Shown one piece after another: positions 10,884 to 26,983 of a stretch of 64,000 nt of DNA. The first letter of the stretch is position 1. Each line of letters starts with the position of its first letter. The position numbers and the translations under genes were made by a program. Location of the stretch: the NCBI GenBank assembly GCA_028713555.1, contig JAQTOA010000009.1, forward strand, positions 62,001-126,000, given 5' to 3'. Source of the DNA: Sterolibacterium sp. (GTDB lineage: Bacteria; Pseudomonadota; Gammaproteobacteria; Burkholderiales; Rhodocyclaceae). The notes below the pieces were generated by a model. The model searched no databases. It was not told the DNA's origin and saw nothing but the letters and a program-made list of their open reading frames with translations.

Positions 10884-11665
10884 TCGTACTGCCCCTGCAT
10901 CAGCTTCTGCAACTCCGGAGAACCGGCAAACTTGCGCCGCAATTGCGCGGCGAAGCGCGCCTCGGCTTCACGATCCCCTAGCCTGTGCTCGATGCGTACC
11001 GCCAGCCATAGCGACTCTGGGCTTGGCTCCGCAAGTCTGTGCAAATCAGCTAGGTACAGCCGCGCCGCAGGCAGTCTCCCCTGGCGATAAGTGATATCGG
11101 CAAGAAAGAAAAGCGCCCGGTCGTTGCTCCCGTCTAGTCGCAATGCCTTAGTAAAATAGTCCTCGGCCGCCTTGTCGTCCTTGAGCCGCAATGAGCAGAT
11201 GCCGGCATTGGTAAAGGGCATAGCGGGCGTTGCATAAAGCGGGCTCTTGATCGCCGTATGGAAATATTGCAAGGAACGTTGCTCCCGGCCAGTCTGGCAG
11301 AGGAACCAACCGAAACTGTTATTGGACTCCGCATCATTTGGGGCTAAAGCCAAGGCTTGTTCAAAGCTTTTTTCAGCATCACGATCTTCATGCAGCTGCA
11401 TGTAAACCAAGCCCATCAGGTTATACGCTGGAGCATAACTTGCATCAGCGGAAAGCGCTGTCCGAGCTTCTTCCAGGGCCACCCCCATGTTGCCTCGCTG
11501 CATGTAGAGCGCACCCAGTTCAGTATGCACTTTGGCGCGCTGACGCGTTTCGCTGGTGGCGGTTTGCTGAGACACCGGCTGTTCAGCCGAACGGGAGCCC
11601 CCCCCATTGCCCACGGCACAACCAGCGAGGAATACGACAGTGGCGATTGCGGCAATACCTCTCAT
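10880..11665 (-). CDS. pilW: Type IV pilus biogenesis/stability lipoprotein PilW (PilF)
   Basis: 261 residues with lipobox FLAGC near residue 16 and a run of TPR repeats ([42 protein letters not shown]). This is the PilF/PilW pilotin needed for PilQ secretin assembly in type IV pili. The gene overlaps rlmN and rodZ by four bases each. It is the only pilus-related gene in the window, so it says nothing about the presence of a full pilus apparatus here. Confidence 0.92.
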   Translation of the reverse strand: MRGIAAIATVVFLAGCAVGNGGGSRSAEQPVSQQTATSETRQRAKVHTELGALYMQRGNMGVALEEARTALSADASYAPAYNLMGLVYMQLHEDRDAEKSFEQALALAPNDAESNNSFGWFLCQTGREQRSLQYFHTAIKSPLYATPAMPFTNAGICSLRLKDDKAAEDYFTKALRLDGSNDRALFFLADITYRQGRLPAARLYLADLHRLAEPSPESLWLAVRIEHRLGDREAEARFAAQLRRKFAGSPELQKLMQGQYE

Positions 11666-12765
11666 GGGGCAAGCTCCGCAATGGGTATCGATTTCGGAGC
11701 GAAGCTGGCGCGCTTCGAACGATCCAGAACCTGACCAACCAGTTGGCCGCAGGCAGCATCAATGTCTTCGCCGCGCGTCCGCCGGATCGTGGTAACTGTG
11801 CCAGCCGCCATTAGGATGTCCGCGAAGTGTCTCATTCGCACGGCAGTTGAACGGCGGAAACCGGAGTGCGGAAACGGGTTAAACGGGATCAGATTGAATT
11901 TACAAGGCACATCGCGTGTCAGCCCCAGCAGTTCATTGGCATCCACGTTTCGGTCGTTGATGCCATCGAGCATCACATATTCGAATGTGATGAAATCGCG
12001 TGGCGCCTTGGCCAGGTAGCGACGACAAGCCGCCATCAAATCAGCCAGCGGATATTTCCGATTAATCGGCACCAATCTGTCGCGCAATTCGTCGTTAGGC
12101 GCATGCAGTGACACCGCCAACGCCACCGGACATTCCTCGCCGAGTTGGTCCATCGCCGGCACGACACCGGAGGTTGACACCGTCACCCGCCGACGCGACA
12201 GGCCATAGGCATTATCATCGAGCATCAGGCGCAATGCCGCAACGACGTTATCGAAATTGGCAAGCGGCTCGCCCATGCCCATCAATACCACGTTCGAGAT
12301 GCCCCTCTCGCCGCCATGCGAGTCGCAGTCTAAAATACGGCACGCCTGCCACAACTGGCCGATGATTTCCGCCACGGTCAAATTGCGGTTGAAGCCCTGC
12401 TTGCCGGTAGAACAGAACGAGCAATCCAGTGCGCAACCTGCCTGTGTGGACACGCACAAGGTGCCACGATCGGTCTCTGGAATAAACACGGTCTCTATGA
12501 AATTGCCGGCACCAACGTCGAACAGGAACTTTCGCGTGCCGTCTTCGGACAATTTGTCACTGAACAGTTGCGGCGGCTGGATGCAAGCTGACGCTTCGAG
12601 TTTCATCCGCAACGACCTGGCGAGATCGGTCATCGCGTAAAAATCCCCCTTCCCGAAGCGGTGCAACCAGCGCAGGACTTGCTTGGCGCGGAACGGTTTT
12701 TCGCCCATGCGGGCGAATAAATCATTCAGGCCGGCAGCATCGAGGTTAAGGAGGTTAACAGTCAT
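11662..12765 (-). CDS. rlmN: Dual-specificity rRNA/tRNA methyltransferase RlmN
   Basis: 367 residues, a radical-SAM enzyme. The cluster motif is CALDCSFC (CX3CX2C) in [20 protein letters not shown]. Further family motifs include [13 protein letters not shown] and the C-terminal [21 protein letters not shown] stretch with the methyl-accepting Cys. RlmN makes m2A2503 in 23S rRNA and m2A37 in some tRNAs. It begins 3 bp after ndk and overlaps pilW by four bases. Confidence 0.97.
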   Translation of the reverse strand: MTVNLLNLDAAGLNDLFARMGEKPFRAKQVLRWLHRFGKGDFYAMTDLARSLRMKLEASACIQPPQLFSDKLSEDGTRKFLFDVGAGNFIETVFIPETDRGTLCVSTQAGCALDCSFCSTGKQGFNRNLTVAEIIGQLWQACRILDCDSHGGERGISNVVLMGMGEPLANFDNVVAALRLMLDDNAYGLSRRRVTVSTSGVVPAMDQLGEECPVALAVSLHAPNDELRDRLVPINRKYPLADLMAACRRYLAKAPRDFITFEYVMLDGINDRNVDANELLGLTRDVPCKFNLIPFNPFPHSGFRRSTAVRMRHFADILMAAGTVTTIRRTRGEDIDAACGQLVGQVLDRSKRASFAPKSIPIAELAP

Positions 12766-12768
12766 TCA

Positions 12769-13194
12769 TTACCTGGAATAAATGTTCAGCGCCGGGAAAA
12801 AGTAGGCAATCTCGACGGCCGCAGTTTCAGGTGAATCCGATCCATGTACTGCATTGGCATCGATACTCGCCGCAAAATCCGCACGGATAGTGCCTTTCTC
12901 GGCTTTTTTCGGGTCAGTGGCACCCATCAAATCGCGGTTCTTGACGATTGCGTTTTCGCCTTCTAGAACCTGCACCATCACCGGACCTGAGATCATGAAT
13001 TCAACCAGATCCTTGAAGAATGGCCGCTCGCGATGAACAGCATAAAAACCCTCGGCCTCACGACGCGATAAATGAATCATGCGGGCGGCAACGATCTTCA
13101 AACCGTTAGTTTCGAAGCGGGAATAAATTTTCCCGATCACATTCTTGGCAACAGCATCCGGTTTAATGATAGACAGCGTGCGTTCAACAGCCAT
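12769..13194 (-). CDS. ndk: Nucleoside diphosphate kinase
   Basis: 141 residues from the ATG at 13194, chosen over the upstream in-frame ATG at 13206 because a GGAG lies about eight bases before it and because 141 is the standard length ([20 protein letters not shown]). The active-site region [10 protein letters not shown] contains the phospho-accepting His. It balances NTP and dNTP pools. It is the first gene of the minus-strand block, so the promoter should lie within 13195-13330. Confidence 0.97.
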   Translation of the reverse strand: MAVERTLSIIKPDAVAKNVIGKIYSRFETNGLKIVAARMIHLSRREAEGFYAVHRERPFFKDLVEFMISGPVMVQVLEGENAIVKNRDLMGATDPKKAEKGTIRADFAASIDANAVHGSDSPETAAVEIAYFFPALNIYSR

Positions 13195-13985
13195 TTTAAG
13201 CTCCAAACAAGGTTTAACGAATCGATTTAAGCCAACATTTTAACGCATTATCCAGGCATGTCCGCCGGTATTTCTGCGTGATTGATGCGGTTCGCTGGTT
13301 TTGCCTGGCAAAGAGAAGCCGATCGGGTAGGAGGCGGGATCTTCCCCGCCGTCCTCTCGCACTAGCGGACGTGCGGTCCTGCATCTGGCAGGTTCATTGA
13401 ACACGCTGGAATCGTCGCATCGTATCGAGCAGCGACACCAACCTAAACGATCAAAGATGGGCTTCGTGAAAGCATGGTTGATGTGGCTTGCGCCGCTGTT
13501 CCACCACGGCCCGCGTTGGTTGGAGGCCGAGCGGAACGCCCGTTCTTCCGTGACATTAGTTCTTGAGACTAAGCAAGCACCAGCCGCAGCTGGTGAGTCC
13601 GAATTGCGAGATGAGAATCCGGAAGCGCGTCGTGCGAATCACCCAGCAGACTCCATGACTGCCAGCCGAACTCAACTTATCTTCGACCTAAAACAGTATA
13701 ATTGACCTCGGGATTCAAGCGTCCTTCGCTGACCAGTGCAAACTGACTTTGCCCCTCTCCAGACGCTTCGCAGATTTCTGGTCAATCACCGGTTCATAAC
13801 ACAGGTTCCACCTTCACGCCAATTTCAAAGGCTTTCTCCGAGGTACCCCAACGCTTTGCGAGAAATTCAAACACGGATTCCAAGCCGCCTAAGTACTGGG
13901 TTATTCCCTTATAGCTCACTCTGAATGCCATTTCGAAATTTCCTGATAACCAAGTACCTGTATTACGACATGCAGAAAGAAAAAC
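13195..13985. other. Gene-poor gap of about 790 bp
   Basis: No gene can be supported here. The ndk ribosome-binding site and probably its promoter occupy the left end. A short hairpin GGCGGG/CCCGCC lies at 13333-13350. A 102-codon plus-strand frame at 13397-13705 and a 45-codon frame at 13925-14059 have no recognisable motif or good ribosome-binding site. The text around 13310-13400 has the look of a decayed mobile-element border, but I could not identify which element. Confidence 0.5.
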
Positions 13986-14843
13986 TTGAGAGTGGCTTCC
14001 CGACCGTCGATGGAAAACCCGTCCGAAACCATGTCAGAAATCAAGCCTGGCCAATCGATTGAGTTGCTAAAAGAACTGCACATTCTGACGCGCGACGGCA
14101 AGATGAATCAGGATAGCCGGCGCAAACTCAAGCAGATTTATCACCTCCATCAATTTATTGAACCCCTGTTGAAGGAAGTCCAGGCGAATCATCCCGACAT
14201 TCAACTGGTGGATCACGGCGCCGGCAAATCCTATCTGGGTTTCATCCTTTATGATCTGTTCTTCAAGAGTCTAAACAGCGGATCGCATATTTACGGTATC
14301 GAAGCACGCGACGAACTGGTGAACAAATCGAGGGACTTAGCCATAAGACTAGGATTTTCCCGCATGAGCTTCCTGAACTTGTCGGTGGCGGAATCCATCC
14401 AATCCGAACATCTGCCGGAAAGAATTGACTTGGTCACCGCACTACATGCCTGCGATACGGCCACAGACGATGCGATACACTTTGCCCTGAAGAAACGGGT
14501 AAAATTCGTCGTATTGGCGCCTTGCTGTCAGGCGGAAGTCGCGGCAGTCCTCAGAAAGAACAAGCTGCTGGCCAAGAATGCCTTGACCGAACTGTGGCGT
14601 CATCCGCTCCACACGCGGGAATTTGGCAGCTTGGCCACCAACGTATTGCGCTGTCTGCAACTGGAGGCGCACGGTTACCAGGTTAGCGTAACCGAGTTGG
14701 TAGGCTGGGAACACTCACTGAAAAACGAGCTCATCATCGCTCGTGACAAGAACCTGCCGCGCAGACGTCCGGCCGAGCGCTTGCAAGAGGTGCTTCAGAT
14801 GCTGGGGCTGGAAGAAATGCAGCAACGTTTTTACGTCGATTAG
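13986..14843 (+). CDS. Class I SAM-dependent methyltransferase (Methyltransf_32-like)
   Basis: 285 residues if the TTG at 13986 is used; ATGs at 14010 and 14031 are alternatives and none has a clear Shine-Dalgarno. The SAM-binding motif I region reads LVDHGAGKSYLGFILYDLFF, followed by IYGIEARDELVNKS and LVTALHACDTATDDAI, then LAPCCQAEVAA. The D-x-x-x-G-K-S/T-Y and HACDTATD-CCQ pattern matches the Methyltransf_32 group, some members of which modify RNA. The substrate is unknown. It stands alone on the plus strand, followed by a small Lys-rich gene. Confidence 0.75.
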   Translation: MRVASRPSMENPSETMSEIKPGQSIELLKELHILTRDGKMNQDSRRKLKQIYHLHQFIEPLLKEVQANHPDIQLVDHGAGKSYLGFILYDLFFKSLNSGSHIYGIEARDELVNKSRDLAIRLGFSRMSFLNLSVAESIQSEHLPERIDLVTALHACDTATDDAIHFALKKRVKFVVLAPCCQAEVAAVLRKNKLLAKNALTELWRHPLHTREFGSLATNVLRCLQLEAHGYQVSVTELVGWEHSLKNELIIARDKNLPRRRPAERLQEVLQMLGLEEMQQRFYVD

Positions 14844-14924
14844 TGTCTGCCGGAGGGCGAATGTTCCGCTCAACGATTAGGGACAATTCGCAATTTAAAA
14901 ATAATTATCGAAGGAGTGACAAAA

Positions 14925-15092
14925 TTGGCAAAACCAAATTTTCAGTTTGAAAAACGTCAGAAAGAAATCGCCAAAAAGAAAAAAAACGAGGAAAAGCTGA
15001 AACGCAAACTCGAAAAAAACACGCCTCAACCTGAAGCGAATCCCGATCAAGCTGGGACCGATCCAACCCCAACCACGCCTATCCCGGCATAG
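14925..15092 (+). CDS. Small Lys-rich conserved-type protein with TTG start
   Basis: A 55-codon frame starting at TTG 14925, with AAGGAG seven bases upstream, reads (M)AKPNFQFEKRQKEIAKKKKN, then EEKLKRKLEKN and a Pro/Thr tail ending TPIPA. The N-terminal half is a highly basic helix and the tail is disordered. I recall similar short proteins in betaproteobacteria without a known role. Basic character hints at nucleic-acid or ribosome binding, but that is a guess. The good ribosome-binding site is the main evidence that it is a real gene. Confidence 0.7.
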   Translation: MAKPNFQFEKRQKEIAKKKKNEEKLKRKLEKNTPQPEANPDQAGTDPTPTTPIPA

Positions 15093-15131
15093 CACGCAGC
15101 GGAGCAAAGTCGAAGTCACAGTGCGCTGCCG

Positions 15132-16439
15132 CTACGCTCGTTGTTTCCTAACGAAGCCTTGCTTCGCTGTCGACTCGGCTTCGATCCAGGCCATGACCCC
15201 CAAGCCAGCAGCGCGTCCGCTGGCAAAACAGGCCGTCAGCAGATATCCCCCGGTGGGCGCCTCCCAGTCCAACATCTCGCCGGCGCAAAACACGCCCGGC
15301 AGGGAACGCAACATCAGCCGCTCGTCGAGCGATTCAAAGACGACGCCGCCGGCGCTGCTGATGGCTTCGTCCAGCGGACGGGCAGCGTGAAGTCTAAGCG
15401 GCAGATGCTTAATCCCAGTCCCAAGGCACACGGGATCGACAAAGTCCTCTGCCGCCAGAAGCTCCCGCAGCAGACCGGTCTTCACGCCCTTGATGCCGAG
15501 CCGACTCTGCAGATGGCTGGAGATCGAACGGGAACCCCGCGGCCGCGACACCTCCTCGATGACGCGCGACAACGCCCAGCCGGGCGCTAGGTCGAGATGA
15601 ATTGTGGCGCAACCCGTTGCGGCAATCTCGTCACGCAGGCTTGCGGATAACGCGTAGATCAGACTGCCCTCGACACCCGTTGCCGTTACGACGAATTCGC
15701 CCTGTCTGTGCTGGGCTACACCCTTCGAATCGGTAAAACTCACGCTCACCGGCTTGACCGGCTGGCCGGCAAACCGTGCGCGGAAGTGTTCGCTCCAACC
15801 CGCCGCACTTACGTCAAACCCACAATTCGCTGGTAACAGCGGCGCAACCGGAATGCCGCGTTGGAGCAGCAACGGCACCCAGGCGCCATCGGAACCTAGC
15901 CGTGCCCAACTGCCACCCCCCAGCGCCAATACCACGACGTCGGCGAAAACCAGACATTCGCCACCCGGCGTACTAAAGCGCAGCCCATGGCCCACCTCCG
16001 ATTCGTCCCAGCCACACCAGCGATGACGGACATGAATCCTCAAGCCGGCCAAGCGCAAGCACTGCAACCATGCACGCAGCAATGGCGCCGCCTTCATGCC
16101 GGATGGGAATACCCGCCCGGAGCTTCCGACGAAGGTCTCGATGCCGAGTCCGCGCGCCCAGTCGCGCAGTGCTTCCGGGCCAAAAGTTGCCAGTAAAGGC
16201 GCGATCTGGTCACGGTGCGTGCCGTAGCGCGAAAGGAACAGATCGAACGGCTCGCTGTGAGTGAGGTTCAAGCCGCCCTTCCCTGCCTGTAGAAACTTGC
16301 GCGCTACGGAAGGCATGGCATCATACAGGTCAACCCGCAGGCCGCCCGCGATCAAGGTCTCCGCCGCCATCAGGCCAGCCGGTCCAGCGCCGATAACCGC
16401 TATCGAGGGAAGACGAACGCTATCTGAAATCAACTTCAA
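15132..16439 (-). CDS. HI0933-like flavoprotein (PP_4765-type NAD(P)/FAD oxidoreductase)
   Basis: 435 residues. An N-terminal Rossmann FAD motif VIGAGPAGLMAAE is followed by RKFLQAGKGGLNLTHSE, the second family signature, and near the C-terminus GVFCAGEMLDWEAPTGGYLL, the FAD-binding element of the HI0933/YhiN group. The sub-type with LQAGKGGLNLTHS is the PP_4765 group. The reaction is not known. It is divergent from folE across a 110-bp gap and convergent with the small Lys-rich gene. Confidence 0.85.
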   Translation of the reverse strand: MKLISDSVRLPSIAVIGAGPAGLMAAETLIAGGLRVDLYDAMPSVARKFLQAGKGGLNLTHSEPFDLFLSRYGTHRDQIAPLLATFGPEALRDWARGLGIETFVGSSGRVFPSGMKAAPLLRAWLQCLRLAGLRIHVRHRWCGWDESEVGHGLRFSTPGGECLVFADVVVLALGGGSWARLGSDGAWVPLLLQRGIPVAPLLPANCGFDVSAAGWSEHFRARFAGQPVKPVSVSFTDSKGVAQHRQGEFVVTATGVEGSLIYALSASLRDEIAATGCATIHLDLAPGWALSRVIEEVSRPRGSRSISSHLQSRLGIKGVKTGLLRELLAAEDFVDPVCLGTGIKHLPLRLHAARPLDEAISSAGGVVFESLDERLMLRSLPGVFCAGEMLDWEAPTGGYLLTACFASGRAAGLGVMAWIEAESTAKQGFVRKQRA

Positions 16440-16549
16440 TACCCAAGGTAATATGGCGACTCATTTGAAAGAGATTATCTTGCGTTTTGCGCCGCGTGTG
16501 AGCCATCGCGTGTATCATCTCGCGCTTCGCAATTATAGGAACACCCGTC

Positions 16550-17176
16550 ATGTCGGATTGTACCGATCACTCTCCCGCGCCAGGTACTCCTGCCGGCATC
16601 GGAATTGCCCGGCAGAAAGCCTTCGACCCGACGGCTTTTGAACAGGCAATAAGCGATCTGCTGCGTGCCTGCGGCATTGCACCGGACATGCGGCATATGG
16701 GCAGAACCACGGAGCGGGTTAGGGAACTCTGGCAAAAACGCCTGCTCGGCGGCTATGACATGGATCCGGCCGAAGCCTTGGGTGAAGGTTTCGCCGACCA
16801 GCGTACCGACATGGTGGTGATTCGCGGCATCGCGGTGCATGGTGTCTGTCCCCACCATCTCGTGCCGTTTCGCGGCCTGGCGCACGTCGCCTATGTGCCG
16901 GGCGGACGCCTGCATGGATTCGGCCGCATCGCCCGGCTGGTGGATGCGATCGGCCATCGTTTCACCTATCAGGAATGGATGACGCGCGACGTTGCCGAAG
17001 CACTCATGAATCATGGCAAAGCACAGGGTGCTGCCTGCATGATCGAAGCCGAACAGCTTTGCCTGTTGCTCGGAGAAGACAGACGCGGCGATGAGCGGGT
17101 AGTGACGCAAACCTACACAGGGGTATTCGAACATTCCGAACAACTGCGCAACGAGTTTTTGCGCGCGATCAATTAA
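16550..17176 (+). CDS. folE: GTP cyclohydrolase I (divergent FolE)
   Basis: 208 residues. The zinc/active-site region reads GVCPHHLVPFRGLAHVAYVP, matching the CEHH-LLPF motif of GTP cyclohydrolase I with Pro for Glu, and the second zinc Cys lies in IEAEQLCLL, where most family members have His before the Cys pair. ARLVDAIGHRFTYQEWMTRD corresponds to the ARLV-RR-Q-QERLT block. The enzyme opens GTP to dihydroneopterin triphosphate for folate or pterins. The N-terminal 50 residues match the family poorly. Substitutions suggest a divergent branch; activity is probable. Confidence 0.8.
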   Translation: MSDCTDHSPAPGTPAGIGIARQKAFDPTAFEQAISDLLRACGIAPDMRHMGRTTERVRELWQKRLLGGYDMDPAEALGEGFADQRTDMVVIRGIAVHGVCPHHLVPFRGLAHVAYVPGGRLHGFGRIARLVDAIGHRFTYQEWMTRDVAEALMNHGKAQGAACMIEAEQLCLLLGEDRRGDERVVTQTYTGVFEHSEQLRNEFLRAIN

Positions 17177-17209
17177 ATCAGAACAGCTACCACCTAAGGA
17201 ACTGACATT

Positions 17210-17734
17210 ATGCCAATCTATGCTCTGGGCGATCGCCAGCCCCAATGCGCCGCCGACACTTGGGTCGCCGACAATGCCACACTGATCGGCTCAGTTGTGC
17301 TCGAATCCGGCGCCAGCGCGTTTTTTGGCGTGGTGATTCGTGGTGACACCGATCTGATCACGATTGGCGCGGGATCCAATGTGCAGGATAACGCCGTATT
17401 GCATACCGATGCAGGCTTCCAACTCACTCTTGGCCGGGACGTCACCGTCGGCCATCAGGCCATGCTGCATGGTTGCAGCGTCGGCGATGGCACGCTGATC
17501 GGCATCGGCGCCATCATCCTGAATCGGGCGATTATCGGTAAGCATTGCCTGGTCGCGGCCGGCGCGGTGATCCCCGAAGGGAAAACCTACCCCGAGCGCT
17601 CGCTGATCCTCGGTTCTCCGGCCAAGGTCGCGCGCGAATTGAACGACCAGGAAGTGGAGCGAATTCGCCTGTCCGCCGTACATTATGCGGAACATTGGAA
17701 AAGCTATCTGAAACAACTCCGACGAATCAGCTAG
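17210..17734 (+). CDS. Gamma-carbonic-anhydrase family protein (YrdA/PaaY-like)
   Basis: 174 residues forming a left-handed parallel beta-helix of hexapeptide repeats, for example DNATLIGSVVLESGASAFFG and GDTDLITIGAGSNVQDNAVL. Metal-binding His residues are visible in NAVLHTD and VGHQAMLHGC. Many members bind zinc but are weak or inactive carbonic anhydrases. AAGGA precedes the ATG. It starts 33 bp after folE and is probably cotranscribed, ending convergently with ftsB. Confidence 0.88.
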   Translation: MPIYALGDRQPQCAADTWVADNATLIGSVVLESGASAFFGVVIRGDTDLITIGAGSNVQDNAVLHTDAGFQLTLGRDVTVGHQAMLHGCSVGDGTLIGIGAIILNRAIIGKHCLVAAGAVIPEGKTYPERSLILGSPAKVARELNDQEVERIRLSAVHYAEHWKSYLKQLRRIS

Positions 17735-17757
17735 TACCCCAGAGGCGAAGGCGGGCA

Positions 17758-18030
17758 CTAGCGTTGCGGCACCTGAACGAAAACCTCGTCTTGCTTGATC
17801 AGGCCGAGTTCGAAGCGGGCGCGTTCCTCGATCGCATCATAGCCGCTCTTGAGATCGCGGACTTCGGCATCAAGACCGGCATTGCGCTGTTCGAGTTTCT
17901 GATTGACTTCGCGCTGCGCCTGCAACTGCCGGTCCACCTCCCATACCCGGAGCCAACCGCCCTTGCCGAGCCACAGCGGATACTGCAACAGGGCGATCAG
18001 GGCAATCAGCACCAGCGCCGGCCAGCGCAT
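17758..18030 (-). CDS. ftsB: Cell-division protein FtsB
   Basis: 90 residues: a short TM segment ([17 protein letters not shown]) then a coiled coil with [19 protein letters not shown] and [17 protein letters not shown]. FtsB bridges FtsL and FtsQ at the divisome. It follows eno by 9 bp, the usual order pyrG-kdsA-eno-ftsB in betaproteobacteria. The size matches the family. Confidence 0.93.
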   Translation of the reverse strand: MRWPALVLIALIALLQYPLWLGKGGWLRVWEVDRQLQAQREVNQKLEQRNAGLDAEVRDLKSGYDAIEERARFELGLIKQDEVFVQVPQR

Positions 18031-18039
18031 GCCAATGGT

Positions 18040-19347
<1,308 letters not shown>

Positions 19348-19357
19348 TCACAGCTAT

Positions 19358-21846
<2,489 letters not shown>

Positions 21847-21930
21847 TCATAGCCGAAATTACCTTGTCGCTCAATGCGCCCGCTAACCATCCGAGTAATA
21901 TTCCCTGCAATTGAAGCTCCTCGAGGATCG

Positions 21931-22473
21931 TCAGCGCAGATGGCTGGCGCTGATTTCCTTGAATAAGGGGGTGCCCGCCTGTTTCAGCCACTCGAAGGCA
22001 ACCATTTCGCGCGACACTACCTCCGCGCCATGTTGTCGCATGCGTTTCATGGCCAGCGCCTTGTTGTCGGGATCGCGCGAAGATACGGCATCGGCGACAA
22101 CAAACACTTCCTTGCCGTGTTCGCGCAATTCCAGCACCGTCTGCAGTACGCAGACATGAGACTCGATACCGCACACCACCACCTGGCGACGCGCGCTGAT
22201 AAGCAGGTTCTGGTCTAGGCCGGCGGCCACACAGGAAAAATGTAACTTCTCGACGATGCTTTGCTGCGGCAGCAAGTCGCGCAGTTCGGCATGCGTCTTG
22301 CCAAGGCCTTGCGGATACTGCTCGCTCGCCAGCACCGGCACGCCAAGCCGCTGCGCCACCTGCACCAGCCACATAACATTATCCAGCAGCCGCTGCCAGC
22401 CGTGAATTGCCGACAGCAGACGCTCCTGAACATCGACCACCAGCAGCACGGCCTCATCACGATGCATTAACAT
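21931..22473 (-). CDS. Isochorismatase-family cysteine hydrolase (YcaC-like)
   Basis: 180 residues with the family Asp in LLVVDVQERLLSAI, a Lys in SIVEKLHFSCVA and the nucleophile Cys in VVVCGIESHVCVLQTVLE (G-I-E-S-H-V-C). These form the Asp-Lys-Cys triad of YcaC/nicotinamidase-type hydrolases. The substrate cannot be named. The gene is on the same strand as pyrG but 111 bp away, so it may or may not be cotranscribed. Confidence 0.85.
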   Translation of the reverse strand: MLMHRDEAVLLVVDVQERLLSAIHGWQRLLDNVMWLVQVAQRLGVPVLASEQYPQGLGKTHAELRDLLPQQSIVEKLHFSCVAAGLDQNLLISARRQVVVCGIESHVCVLQTVLELREHGKEVFVVADAVSSRDPDNKALAMKRMRQHGAEVVSREMVAFEWLKQAGTPLFKEISASHLR

Positions 22474-22611
22474 GGCATCAATTCCTTAGCTCCGAACGAT
22501 TACAAAAACACCTGACTTCCCTGCTACGCCGATCTAATCGGGATGTAGGTAGTAGGAACCCGCTTGGGGGATAACCCATTCTGACTAAAAGCCGCCGCTC
22601 AGGTTTCCAAT

Positions 22612-22617
22612 TATAAT
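22612..22617 (+). promoter_or_regulatory. Candidate -10 box upstream of ETF-QO
   Basis: A perfect TATAAT sits about 100 bp upstream of the ETF-QO start, within an AT-rich ATTATAAT palindrome. No good -35 hexamer is found at 17 bp, so it is only a candidate. The 246-bp gap between the hydrolase gene and ETF-QO holds nothing else recognisable apart from the AGGGAA ribosome-binding site before the ATG at 22720. Confidence 0.35.
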
Positions 22618-22719
22618 GCGCAGGCCTAAAGCATGTCCGGGTTAAACAGGAATATCGGGGAGGGAACCAGCACTGAGCTGTCATCCTGATCGCCAACGAA
22701 CATTACCCAGGGAAAACAC

Positions 22720-24351
<1,632 letters not shown>

Positions 24352-24442
24352 TTATTCCCGTGTATCCGTTGTTTTTTGCTATTTGTTTACGGAAAGCAAA
24401 AAGCCTGCGCCTGCCGGTTTTTCATGCGGGGTACCCCGGGCA

Positions 24443-25438
24443 TCATTCGATGACGCCCATCCTCCCCGCGTGGCTGCCGACGTACCAATAGCGCCCCTCG
24501 GCGTCGATGGCGGCGTTGCGCACGCCGGTATCCCTGGTGGGCAGCTTGAATACCCGCATTGCCTCGCTGCGCGGATCGAACAGGACCACGTTGTTCGTCT
24601 GGATCTCGCTTACCCAGACGCGACCGGCCGCATCGGCGTTCACCGCGTAGGGACCGGCATTCGGGCCGCCGGGCAGTTCATATTCCTTCACTACCCGGTT
24701 TGCCGCTGGATCGATTTTCGCCAGTCTGCCCGCGCCGTACAAGGCAACCCACAGCATGCCGTCCGGCGTCATTGCGACCCGCCGCGGCTGCGCCCCCTTG
24801 CCGAACGACAGCTCGGTGACCTTGCCGGTCTTCGGATCGAACTTGACCAGCCGGTCGGCCGTCTTGCGCGTGATCCAGACGTTGCCAAGCCGGTCGAATA
24901 ACAGGGAATACGGATCGTCGCCGACCGGATATTCGGTAATCATGCCGCTGGCGCGCTCAAGCTTCCCCAATTTCCCGGCTTTTTTCTCCGTGAACCAGAT
25001 GTTGCCTTCCGCATCCGCTATCAGCGTGTAAGGATTGCTGTCATCGGAAGGAATCTTGTAGAGCGTCACCTTGCCGGTGGCGGTATTGAGTTCGCCGATG
25101 GCATTGTTGCCGGCGCCGCCGAAAAACACCTTGCCGTCGCGTGCAACCACCGGGCACCGCGGCCGCATTCCGGCGGGAACGTCCCACTCATGGAAATGCT
25201 TGCCTTTCGAGTCGAAACGGGCGATTTTGTCGCCCTCCTTGACCGCGAAATAGACATTGCCGCCAGATACGATCGCCGGGTCGCGCGGATATTTTGGCGT
25301 TGGCACCGCCCATTCGGAGATATTTCCCGCAATCGTCCGCGCACCGGGAGTAACGCCGCCGCTGAAGCTTTCCGCCATCGATTCGCAGGCGGCGAAGGCG
25401 ATTAGGGCAAGCAACCACAACCTTATTGAATGCACCAT
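24443..25438 (-). CDS. Secreted Vgb-type beta-propeller (virginiamycin B lyase family)
   Basis: 331 residues: a signal peptide (about 1-22, MVHSIRLWLLALIAFAACES), then repeated propeller blades such as FTEKKAGKLGKLERASGMIT, WITRKTADRLVKFDPKTGKV and WVSEIQTNNVVLFDPRSEAM. The blade spacing fits the Vgb/COG4257 family. Antibiotic lyase activity should not be assumed; most Vgb-like proteins in environmental bacteria have no assigned function. It follows the sigma54-type regulator on the same strand with a 129-bp gap that holds inverted repeats. Confidence 0.82.
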   Translation of the reverse strand: MVHSIRLWLLALIAFAACESMAESFSGGVTPGARTIAGNISEWAVPTPKYPRDPAIVSGGNVYFAVKEGDKIARFDSKGKHFHEWDVPAGMRPRCPVVARDGKVFFGGAGNNAIGELNTATGKVTLYKIPSDDSNPYTLIADAEGNIWFTEKKAGKLGKLERASGMITEYPVGDDPYSLLFDRLGNVWITRKTADRLVKFDPKTGKVTELSFGKGAQPRRVAMTPDGMLWVALYGAGRLAKIDPAANRVVKEYELPGGPNAGPYAVNADAAGRVWVSEIQTNNVVLFDPRSEAMRVFKLPTRDTGVRNAAIDAEGRYWYVGSHAGRMGVIE

Positions 25439-25470
25439 GCTTTATCGTGATCCGTACTGAAGGTAGAAGG

Positions 25471-25533
25471 TATATACCGTTTTCAACGTATATATTTTAC
25501 CCGCATGCCGATCAATCGGCGGTTTGATCGGCA
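25471..25533. promoter_or_regulatory. Two inverted repeats upstream of the Vgb gene
   Basis: TATATAC (25471-25477) and GTATATA (25488-25494) form a 7-bp inverted repeat, and TGCCGATCAA (25506-25515) pairs perfectly with TTGATCGGCA (25524-25533) across an 8-base loop. The second could be a terminator-like stem after the response-regulator gene or an operator. The first overlaps the region where a promoter for the minus-strand Vgb gene is expected. There is no poly-T tract. Confidence 0.4.
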
Positions 25534-25567
25534 GAATGGCTTGCCCGGTTGACATGCGTCAACCGAC

Positions 25568-26977
<1,410 letters not shown>

Positions 26978-26983
26978 GGCTGC

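Noticed and set aside
13397..13705. 102-codon frame in the gap after ndk
   Set aside because: No ribosome-binding site, no recognised motif and unusual composition; not enough support for a gene.
24427..24438. Perfect palindrome CGGGGTACCCCG between ETF-QO and Vgb genes
   Set aside because: Short, without a T-tract; could be chance in GC-rich DNA, though a convergent terminator is possible.
24443..25438. Virginiamycin B lyase as a resistance gene
   Set aside because: Only the propeller family is supported; nothing in the context suggests antibiotic inactivation.
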